Assembly: GCA_902611135.1 (NCBI GenBank)
Contig: CACLYL010000004.1
Span: 1-49,634 of the forward strand
Source: an uncultured Fidelibacterota bacterium
GTDB taxonomy: Bacteria > Fidelibacterota > Marinisomatia > Marinisomatales > UBA1611
Length of the DNA stretch: 49,634 nt
Reading direction: 5' to 3'
The translations under genes and the position numbers were made by a program. The stretch's first letter is position 1, and the number at the start of each line of letters is the position of its first letter. The notes under the pieces are model-generated. The model had not been told where the DNA came from. It saw nothing but the letters and a program-made list of their open reading frames with translations, and did not search any database. Shown here piece by piece: positions 42,259-49,634 of this stretch.

Positions 42259-43783
42259 ATATTTGCCTCAATATTTCTGCGTTTTGTTTTTGACCTCTCA
42301 ATCTCAGGAAGCCAAAGCCTACTATTAAAATAGATGGAAGCAACATATTTGCAAATTTCCAATTCCTTTTAGTCGAGTCATCCATCTCTTCAAGCGGCCT
42401 ACTTGTAATTTCTCTTGATCTCAAAGCAATTAATTCTTTGTCTCCGGCTAAATAATCAACAGCATTCATCACAAAAACTAAATTATCTTGAATAGACATT
42501 CCACCATCATCAGCAAAGAACTTTGAATCACTTACCAGTATAATTTCAGCACCAGTTGATAATTTAGATAGCGCTGATAATATTTTACCTTTTTGGCCTA
42601 ATATATTCAAAAAAGGATTTTGCTGAGGATCAGGACTTAGCATAAAATTACCTTCCATGATACCGCTATTATTGGATGAAGAAAAAAGAGATAAATTGTT
42701 TATTACCAAATCGTTTGATGTAGTATCAAGTTCAATTTCACTTGGAAAAAAGGTTAAAACTTGTTCTAAATCAGATACGAGAATCTCATCATTATTAAAG
42801 TTTTGAACAACCGGAAAGAAAGGATATTCCATTGGCCTATTCATAAGAAAAATTCCTCTTCTTTCCTGAACTTGTACACTACCACACTTTTTATCTAAAA
42901 CTAAATTTTTCTTAACAGTTAAACCATAATTCTGCAGTAGGGTAAAAATATCAGAATCGATTGGATTTGCTTGTTGTGTTTGTATATCTGTTGTAAGTCC
43001 ACTCTGCGTTATGAAAACTTTCTTCCCAAGATTTATGAAGGTTTCTAAATTAGTTTTAACTTCAGGTTCAAGTGAATCAGAAGCTGCGGTTAAAAGTAAT
43101 ACATCAATTTCAGGGGATATAGCGTTTTTTAAATCTAAAGTGGTAAATGAATAATGCTGATTTAACTGAGCCGACAGATTTTCGGTTTTTATTGGATTCT
43201 CTTTATCTAATTGGGCAATCCCTATAGTTTTTTTATCAATATCTATTAAGGACTTTATTTTAGTACTGATCATATATTCTAGCCCAGCAGTAGTTTGAAT
43301 AACTGGAATTACTTCCTTTTTATTTTCATAAAGTAAAACCATCCCTAGATAAACCTTTTTAATTTCAACTTTGTCATTTTCAATAACCTGCATTTGAACT
43401 GGTTGTATACCATCTTTTCTAGCCTGTTCCTCTAAATCTGTATCAGATTCAGGATTATGAAAGAAAAACCTAACTTCATCGGACCATGCGCCATATTCCT
43501 CAAGGATATCTTGTAAAAATCGTCTAGTGTTTCCTAATTCATTTGGAAGATTATCAGAGAAGTATACTTTCATCGTCAGAAGGTCATCTAAACTTTCAAC
43601 AATCTTTCTACTAGATGAAGATAATGAATACATACTATTGTCTGTTAAATCAAACCTTTTAAAAATATCTCTAGCAATTAGATTGAGGAGAACTAGACCA
43701 ACGACTAGTCCAACAGCGTAGAGGATAAATGAATTTTTATTTTTTGTTAGCATATCAACTCCATTTCCTAGATTCAAGAACAC
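42251..43783 (-). CDS. GldG-like ABC-type auxiliary protein
   Basis: FDLTDNSMYSLSSSSRKIVESLDDLLTMKVYFSDNLP...LLTAASDSLEPEVKTNLETFINLGKKVFITQ; C-terminal TM. Confidence 0.85.
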   Translation of the reverse strand: MFLNLGNGVDMLTKNKNSFILYAVGLVVGLVLLNLIARDIFKRFDLTDNSMYSLSSSSRKIVESLDDLLTMKVYFSDNLPNELGNTRRFLQDILEEYGAWSDEVRFFFHNPESDTDLEEQARKDGIQPVQMQVIENDKVEIKKVYLGMVLLYENKKEVIPVIQTTAGLEYMISTKIKSLIDIDKKTIGIAQLDKENPIKTENLSAQLNQHYSFTTLDLKNAISPEIDVLLLTAASDSLEPEVKTNLETFINLGKKVFITQSGLTTDIQTQQANPIDSDIFTLLQNYGLTVKKNLVLDKKCGSVQVQERRGIFLMNRPMEYPFFPVVQNFNNDEILVSDLEQVLTFFPSEIELDTTSNDLVINNLSLFSSSNNSGIMEGNFMLSPDPQQNPFLNILGQKGKILSALSKLSTGAEIILVSDSKFFADDGGMSIQDNLVFVMNAVDYLAGDKELIALRSREITSRPLEEMDDSTKRNWKFANMLLPSILIVGFGFLRLRGQKQNAEILRQIYD

Positions 43784-44468
43784 GAGTGGTCATAAATAGA
43801 AAAAATCCAATTATTGATCCAAAATAAATCAGATTCCGAGTATCAATTACACCTCTAGATATATTGCTGAGGTGAAACTCGGTACTCATGTACTGGACAA
43901 TACCTGCTAAAGATGCAGGAACAAAGTACAGTAACTTATCCATTAAAAAGAAAACAAGCACTATAGCTATTCCAACGATGAATGCAATCACCTGATTTTC
44001 TGTTAAACTGCTGGCAAAAACACCAATAGATGTGTAGACTCCAGCAACTAAAGCTAATCCCAAGTAACCTGTGAACACGGCACCATGATCAATTGTAGTT
44101 CCGAACTTTATGAGGGTAAAATAATGAATCACTGTTGAGAAAAGGGATATAATTATCAGAGTTAAACCCGCTAAATATTTTCCCAATACGATGTCTCTTT
44201 CTTTTATGGGGAGAGTACTGATAATTTCAATTGTACCGATTCCTTTTTCCCTTGATATTAGACCCATGGAGACTGCAGGTATGAAAAAAAGGTACACCAT
44301 AGGAACAATTCCAAACAAAGCTCGCATGTCTGATTGGTTATATAAAAAGAAGGTATTTGTGAAGAAATAGCCATTCACTAATGCAAAAATAACTAAAAAT
44401 ATATATGCCATTGGACTTGAAAAAAAAGAGCTCAATTCTTTCTTATAAATTGCGCGAATATTATGCAT
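43755..44468 (-). CDS. ABC-2 type permease, GldF-like
   Basis: IYKKELSSFFSSPMAYIFLVIFALVNGYFF...SMGLISREKGIGTIEIISTLPIKERDIVLGKYLAGL. Confidence 0.88.
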   Translation of the reverse strand: MHNIRAIYKKELSSFFSSPMAYIFLVIFALVNGYFFTNTFFLYNQSDMRALFGIVPMVYLFFIPAVSMGLISREKGIGTIEIISTLPIKERDIVLGKYLAGLTLIIISLFSTVIHYFTLIKFGTTIDHGAVFTGYLGLALVAGVYTSIGVFASSLTENQVIAFIVGIAIVLVFFLMDKLLYFVPASLAGIVQYMSTEFHLSNISRGVIDTRNLIYFGSIIGFFLFMTTRVLESRKWS

Positions 44469-45408
44469 CTTCAGGTCCTCCTTGTTTAGTTAAATTTCGA
44501 AAAATATCTTCTAAATTTCGTTTAGTACTGTTCATTTTTATTATTATCCACTTTTTTTCAACTGCATAATTGAATACGTCCTTTCTGGGATCTGATGTGT
44601 TCGCATATTCCAAAGAAACTTGGTGCCTTTTTTCATTTTCAGTTTGTGACTTTATTTTGATACTTGGAATATTTGCCTTCATATTCTTAATGTCATCTTT
44701 TTTAGCATTAAGTAATTCAAGTTCGAGTTGATTTAATCCTTTAGAATCTTTTATCAATTCATCACTCGTACCATCAGCAACAATCTCTCCATTATGAATG
44801 ATTACTATCCGATCGACAGTTGCCTGAATTTCTTGCAATATATGTGAGGACATCAAAACTAATTTTTCTTTCCCAAGTCTTTTGATTAGTTGCCGAATTT
44901 CAACAATTTGATTTGGATCTAACCCAGTTACAGGTTCATCAAGTATTAAAATTTTAGGATCATGAATCATTGAAGCTGCAAGCCCAATTCTTTGCTTATA
45001 ACCTTTAGAACAATTGCTTACAGTTTTATGCACAACTCCCTGTAAACCACATTGAGAAACAACCTTTTCAAGAGATTTATTAAATTTATGCCCTTGTATT
45101 CCTCTTACATCTGCATGAAATTTTAGATAATCAAAAACTTTCATTTCTCCATAAAGTGGATTCAATTCAGGTAAATAGCCAATCATTTTTTGAATTTCGA
45201 TACTGTGGTCGATTATATTTTTATTATCAACAAAAACATTCCCACTAGTAGGTGTAAGATATCCTGTGATCATTTTTAGTGTAGTACTTTTCCCAGCACC
45301 ATTAGCACCTAGAAAGCCTACAATCTGAGAATCTTCTAATTCAAATGATATAGACTTAACAGCCTTTACATCCCCATAATGTTTGGTTAAATTTTCAATT
45401 TTAATCAA
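44461..45408 (-). CDS. ABC transporter ATP-binding protein, GldA-like
   Basis: GFLGANGAGKSTTLKMITGYL Walker A; NCSKGYKQRIGLAASMIHDPKILILDEPVTGLDP. Confidence 0.93.
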   Translation of the reverse strand: MIKIENLTKHYGDVKAVKSISFELEDSQIVGFLGANGAGKSTTLKMITGYLTPTSGNVFVDNKNIIDHSIEIQKMIGYLPELNPLYGEMKVFDYLKFHADVRGIQGHKFNKSLEKVVSQCGLQGVVHKTVSNCSKGYKQRIGLAASMIHDPKILILDEPVTGLDPNQIVEIRQLIKRLGKEKLVLMSSHILQEIQATVDRIVIIHNGEIVADGTSDELIKDSKGLNQLELELLNAKKDDIKNMKANIPSIKIKSQTENEKRHQVSLEYANTSDPRKDVFNYAVEKKWIIIKMNSTKRNLEDIFRNLTKQGGPEDA

Positions 45409-45563
45409 TTTTTATCTCCATTATTAGTACTATACAAGACAATTATATAGATGCGTTTACAAAAAGTTCCATATTCAATCAGAAATATTAAAAAAAAAAT
45501 ATTAAAATCAATAGAGTTTAAATCATTCTTAATGGTTCAGAGATTGATTTATGTATTTACCAC

Positions 45564-45593
45564 TTGACTTAATAGGATAACATGAAATACATT
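45564..45593 (+). promoter_or_regulatory. Candidate sigma70-type promoter
   Basis: TTGACT - 18 nt - TACATT upstream of the 80-aa cationic ORF. Confidence 0.4.
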
Positions 45594-45656
45594 TACCGTG
45601 ACTAGTCAAAGTATTTTGGCAAGTAATGGTATACCAAAACAAAAAAGGAGAGTATA

Positions 45657-45899
45657 ATGACTCGCTTATTAAAAGTAATCGCTTCTACTCTAGTAATGGT
45701 TTCAATGGTTTTCGCAGTTCCAACCGAGACTGTAGAAAATAAATGTTCAGCTGAATATTCCGTTCAACAGGATGGATCTGAAACTATAGTTGCTAGCGCA
45801 GACGTCAAAAAGAAAAAGAAAAAGGGTAAAAAGATCGGAGGATCAAAGGGCAAAAAATCCAAAAAAGGCTTTTTTTCCAAGATCTTTGGTTCTAAGTAA
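45657..45899 (+). CDS. Small exported Lys-rich protein
   Basis: Good SD (aaggagag); signal MTRLLKVIASTLVMVSMVFA; tail KKKKKKGKKIGGSKGKKSKKGFFSKIFGSK. Confidence 0.75.
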   Translation: MTRLLKVIASTLVMVSMVFAVPTETVENKCSAEYSVQQDGSETIVASADVKKKKKKGKKIGGSKGKKSKKGFFSKIFGSK

Positions 45900-45922
45900 C
45901 TAAACTTTTCTGAAAAAGTAAT

Positions 45923-45953
45923 AAAAAAGGGTGCGGAAACGTACCCTTTTTTA
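45923..45953 (+). terminator. Rho-independent terminator with GNRA-type loop
   Basis: AAAAAAGGGTGCG-GAAA-CGTACCCTTTTTT. Confidence 0.85.
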
Positions 45954-46002
45954 TTTTAAATATTACTGTTATTTTATGGTAATTAATTCGAGGTTAGTTA
46001 TA

Positions 46003-47106
46003 ATGTTTATTTCAAAGTACTTTGTAATAGCAGTTATTGTATTAGGTAATATTTTTGGTCAAAATGCGGACACAACAAAATCAAGTAATGGAAATCGAGA
46101 AATGTATACTAGTATTGATTTCAGTTACTCGAAAGATGAAGGAAATACAAACTATAGATCCGTTTATTATGGTTTTGACTTTTCGATTTTAGGGGATGTT
46201 GGCCCTTTAAAAGATACTGAATTTTCTATAAACTTTTACAAAACGGATGATGTGTTTGATGGAGAATTATTTGCCAATGACCAATATTTAACCTCTAAAT
46301 TTGACCTATGGGCAAATCAGAGATTGTCACCATTTTTATTTTTTCAAGCTTCGTATGATAGCTTAATTGGTTTAAATCAAAGAATAAACTTTGGTTTAGG
46401 AGCAAAAGCTGAAATTTTTGGTCCTCTTTCATTAAGTTATGCGCTCTTGTGGGAATCTGAAAATTACAAAGAGTTTGATGTTACATTATATGACTCATTG
46501 AATTATGAATGGTATGATTATACTGATTCAGTCTTTGTTGGTTTATACGATTACGACTCTACATTAATTGACCCAAATGATTTTGACGGTGACTATTATT
46601 ATTACTATTATTACGGTAACTGGGATGTTTTATGGCCATCAATAAATGCAGACGGGGATAGCATACTTCAATTTTTTAGGTATGATTCGACCTTAGCAGA
46701 TGGATACTTTTATTACACAGATTCTGTCAGAAATGAAAGTGAGGATTTTTACTACTATTCTGATTCGACAACTGAATCTACTGGGGGAGAAGAACAATTT
46801 TATAGGCATTCAATAAGGCCAAAATTTAAAGTTAAGCTGTTTGATGAGAGTTTAGTATTTGACTATCGCTTATTTTACAAGCCTAGAGTAGACGATTGGG
46901 AGGATTATTTGCTAGAACATTCACTACAAATATCAATCGCCACTTTCTATGACGCGTTAACTTTAAATTTTAATTATTCAGATAAATATAATGCTCGCTA
47001 TGATTTAGAAGCAAACGATGGAATACGAATTATTAATCCTGAAACAGGTGTTTTATTCAAGGAAAGAGATTCAAGTATCAATATTGGGTTTTCATTTATG
47101 TTCTAA
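46003..47106 (+). CDS. Exported, probable outer-membrane beta-barrel protein with Tyr/Asp-rich insertion; start moved from 45931 to 46003
   Basis: Signal MFISKYFVIAVIVLGNIFGQ; alternating beta pattern; FDGDYYYYYYYGNWD. Confidence 0.7.
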   Translation: MFISKYFVIAVIVLGNIFGQNADTTKSSNGNREMYTSIDFSYSKDEGNTNYRSVYYGFDFSILGDVGPLKDTEFSINFYKTDDVFDGELFANDQYLTSKFDLWANQRLSPFLFFQASYDSLIGLNQRINFGLGAKAEIFGPLSLSYALLWESENYKEFDVTLYDSLNYEWYDYTDSVFVGLYDYDSTLIDPNDFDGDYYYYYYYGNWDVLWPSINADGDSILQFFRYDSTLADGYFYYTDSVRNESEDFYYYSDSTTESTGGEEQFYRHSIRPKFKVKLFDESLVFDYRLFYKPRVDDWEDYLLEHSLQISIATFYDALTLNFNYSDKYNARYDLEANDGIRIINPETGVLFKERDSSINIGFSFMF

Positions 47107-47134
47107 CTTTTTTAAATCTACTCTTTAATTATTA

Positions 47135-47164
47135 GGGACATGAAAGTAATTTCATGTCCCTTTT
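47135..47164 (+). terminator. Rho-independent terminator / possible attenuator upstream of leuS
   Basis: GGGACATGAAA-GTAA-TTTCATGTCCC-TTTT, perfect 11-bp stem. Confidence 0.85.
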
Positions 47165-47166
47165 AT

Positions 47167-49566
47167 ATGAAATATAATCACCTAAAAATAGAACAAAAAT
47201 GGCAACTTATTTGGGAGCAGCAAAATAGTTTCTCAAGTGAGATTGATCCTTCTAAAAAGAAGGTATACGTTTTGGACATGTTTCCATATCCATCTGGAAG
47301 CGGTCTTCATGTTGGACATCCCCTTGGTTATACTGCCACAGATATATATAGCAGATTTAAAAGACTGAAAGGGTACAATGTTTTGCATCCAATGGGATGG
47401 GATGCATTTGGATTGCCTGCAGAACAGTATGCCATTAAAACAGGCACGCATCCAAAAAAGACCACTAGAAAAAACATCGAAAATTTTAAAAGACAAATTA
47501 AAAGCTTAGGTTTCTCCTATGACTGGAAAAGGGAGATAAATACAACCGATGAGAAGTATTACAAGTGGACCCAGTGGATATTTTTACAACTTTATTACAA
47601 GGGACTTGCTTATGAAGCAGAAGTTCCCGTTAATTGGTGTCCCGAGCTAAAAGCAGTATTAGCAAACGAAGAGGTAATAGATGGAAAATCAGATATAGGA
47701 GGCCATCCTGTTATTCGCAAACCCATGAGACAATGGATGTTTAAAATTACTGAATATGCTGAATCATTGCTCGAGGGTTTAAATGATTTAGATTGGCCAG
47801 AGAGCGTTAAAGATCTTCAAAGAAATTGGATTGGAAAATCAAAAGGGTGCAAGGTTGTATTCAAAATTGCATCAAATGAATATAATATTACAGTGTTTAC
47901 CACAAGACCTGATACACTTTTTGGTGCTACTTATTTGGTTCTTGCACCCGAACATCCATTAGTAAATCAATTAACAACAGTTGAAAACAAATCAGCGATT
48001 GATGAATATGTAATAGAATCACAAAAAAAGTCGGATTTTGATAGGGGAGAGGTAAATAAAAATAAAACAGGTGTATTTACTGGCTCATATGCAATAAACC
48101 CTGTCGATAATAACAAGATTCCAATATGGATAGCCGATTATGTTTTAATGAGTTATGGAACTGGCTCAATTATGGCTGTTCCAGCTCATGATGATAGGGA
48201 TTACGAATTTGCCAGCAGATTTAATCTTCCCATCAAAGAAGTAATAAGCGGAGGTAATATTAAATATGAAGCATTTACTTCAAAGGAGGCTACTATTATT
48301 AATTCATCAAATGATAGAGGTTTAAACTTGAATGAATTACCTGTTGAAAAGGGTATTATTATCATAACAAAGTGGTTAGAAGACACATCGAATGGGGAAG
48401 GCACGATTGAATATAAACTTAAGGATTGGTTATTCTCTAGACAAAGGTATTGGGGTGAACCTATTCCCATTATTCATGGCAAAGATAAAGTAATCCCATT
48501 GGACTTTTCTGAACTTCCACTAAAACTTCCTGAAGTTGATAAGTATGAACCTTCGACTTCGGGTGAATCTCCATTAGCAAATATTCCAGAGTGGTTAAAT
48601 ACCGAAAAAGGCAGAAGAGAGACCAATACGATGCCGCAATGGGCAGGATCTTGTTGGTATTATTTAAGATTTATTGACCCAGATAATGATGAAGTTCCAT
48701 GGGACAAAAATAAAGAAAAATATTGGATGCCAGTTGATTTATATGTAGGTGGTGTAGAACACGCTGTTCTTCACCTATTATATTCAAGATTTTGGCACCA
48801 TGTTTTATTTGATTTAGGATTAGTATCAACAAAAGAACCATTCAAAAAGTTATTTAATCAAGGAATGATCCAAGGAGAAGACGGACAAAAGATGAGTAAA
48901 TCAAGAGGGAATGTTATTAATCCTGATGAAGTTGTCAAAGAATTTGGTGCCGATAGTTTTCGTTTGTATGAAATGTTTATGGGACCCCTTGATAAATCAA
49001 AACCATGGAATACAAAGGGTTTACAAGGATGTCATAGGTTTTTAAACAAGGTATGGAATTTGTATAAAAGCAAGGATAAATCTATAAAACAGAATTGCGT
49101 TGATGATAAAACAAGAACCCTTTTTCATATAACTATTAAAAAGGTTACGGAAGATTTAAATAATTTGCGTTTTAACACTGCAGTTTCACAACTAATGATT
49201 TTTACGAATCACCTATCATCCTTAAAAGTACTGGATAAAGAAATTCTAGAGCGTTTTTTAATCATATTAAATCCATTTGCTCCACATATTACAGAAGAAT
49301 TGAATCAAAATTTTGATAATGAACCAATTACTACCATGAATTGGCCAGCTTTTAATGAAGAGTATATTGTTCAAGAAAAAGTCACTATTGCGGTACAATT
49401 TAATGGTAAAACTAGAGGGAAGCTTGAATTGGCACCTGGTTTTAGTCAAGAAAAGACTATGGAATATTTAAAAAAGTCTGCCTTTGGAAAAAAGTATTTA
49501 TCTGCTGGGGAAATTGTTAAGATAATACATATACCTAATAAAATTCTAAATATTGTAATTAAATAG
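47167..49566 (+). CDS. leuS: Leucyl-tRNA synthetase; start moved from 47140 to 47167
   Basis: [68 protein letters not shown]. Confidence 0.96.
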   Translation: MKYNHLKIEQKWQLIWEQQNSFSSEIDPSKKKVYVLDMFPYPSGSGLHVGHPLGYTATDIYSRFKRLKGYNVLHPMGWDAFGLPAEQYAIKTGTHPKKTTRKNIENFKRQIKSLGFSYDWKREINTTDEKYYKWTQWIFLQLYYKGLAYEAEVPVNWCPELKAVLANEEVIDGKSDIGGHPVIRKPMRQWMFKITEYAESLLEGLNDLDWPESVKDLQRNWIGKSKGCKVVFKIASNEYNITVFTTRPDTLFGATYLVLAPEHPLVNQLTTVENKSAIDEYVIESQKKSDFDRGEVNKNKTGVFTGSYAINPVDNNKIPIWIADYVLMSYGTGSIMAVPAHDDRDYEFASRFNLPIKEVISGGNIKYEAFTSKEATIINSSNDRGLNLNELPVEKGIIIITKWLEDTSNGEGTIEYKLKDWLFSRQRYWGEPIPIIHGKDKVIPLDFSELPLKLPEVDKYEPSTSGESPLANIPEWLNTEKGRRETNTMPQWAGSCWYYLRFIDPDNDEVPWDKNKEKYWMPVDLYVGGVEHAVLHLLYSRFWHHVLFDLGLVSTKEPFKKLFNQGMIQGEDGQKMSKSRGNVINPDEVVKEFGADSFRLYEMFMGPLDKSKPWNTKGLQGCHRFLNKVWNLYKSKDKSIKQNCVDDKTRTLFHITIKKVTEDLNNLRFNTAVSQLMIFTNHLSSLKVLDKEILERFLIILNPFAPHITEELNQNFDNEPITTMNWPAFNEEYIVQEKVTIAVQFNGKTRGKLELAPGFSQEKTMEYLKKSAFGKKYLSAGEIVKIIHIPNKILNIVIK

Positions 49567-49606
49567 TTTTAAATAAAAGATAAAGTAAGAAGTGTAGGAG
49601 CATATT

Positions 49607-49634
49607 ATGAAAAACCCATTACTAAGTTTCTCGA
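49607..49634 (+). CDS. Start of a CDS truncated by the window edge
   Basis: SD-like gtaggag then ATGAAAAACCCATTACTAAGT (MKNPLLSFS...). Confidence 0.45.

Noticed and set aside
47140-47166. LeuS start at 47140
   Set aside because: It lies inside a perfect terminator hairpin; [18 protein letters not shown] at 47167 is a typical LeuRS N-terminus.

Overview
AT-rich, gene-dense bacterial chromosomal window. Short intergenic gaps, signal-peptide and lipoprotein genes, and Por/T9SS-type C-terminal sorting tails (YPNPFN...) suggest the FCB group; a marine Marinimicrobia/SAR406-like lineage is my guess, not demonstrated. Housekeeping genes recognised: dinB, pyrD-like, trmL, rlpA-like, DAG kinase, cdsA, bolA, sirtuin, GroES-like, Gld-type ABC transporter and leuS. 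Accessory content: (i) a three-gene envelope cluster (1419-6158) that looks like a split FlgT/CsgG/LPP20 set; (ii) an esterase / sialidase-like / YdcF group; (iii) a decayed C15-peptidase-like pseudogene (11172-12545) with four in-frame stops and a frameshift; (iv) a secreted glycan-degradation locus (LamG+dockerin+T9SS, PNGase F-like+cohesin-like+T9SS, GH2 beta-galactosidase) with an unannotated 33-aa membrane microprotein; (v) a compact 7-gene cluster (33323-40000) joining a MutL/GlmL-type actin-fold ATPase and a lipoyl-like protein to five putative membrane-associated proteins, with no glutamate mutase genes in the window. Item (v) is my best candidate for an undescribed system. I also see a candidate structured RNA/leader at 41601-41690, terminator-like hairpins directly abutting two start codons, and a possible rearrangement or misassembly junction near 800-870. 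No tRNA, rRNA, CRISPR or transposase was recognised. All family calls come from reading the sequence by eye; no database search was run.
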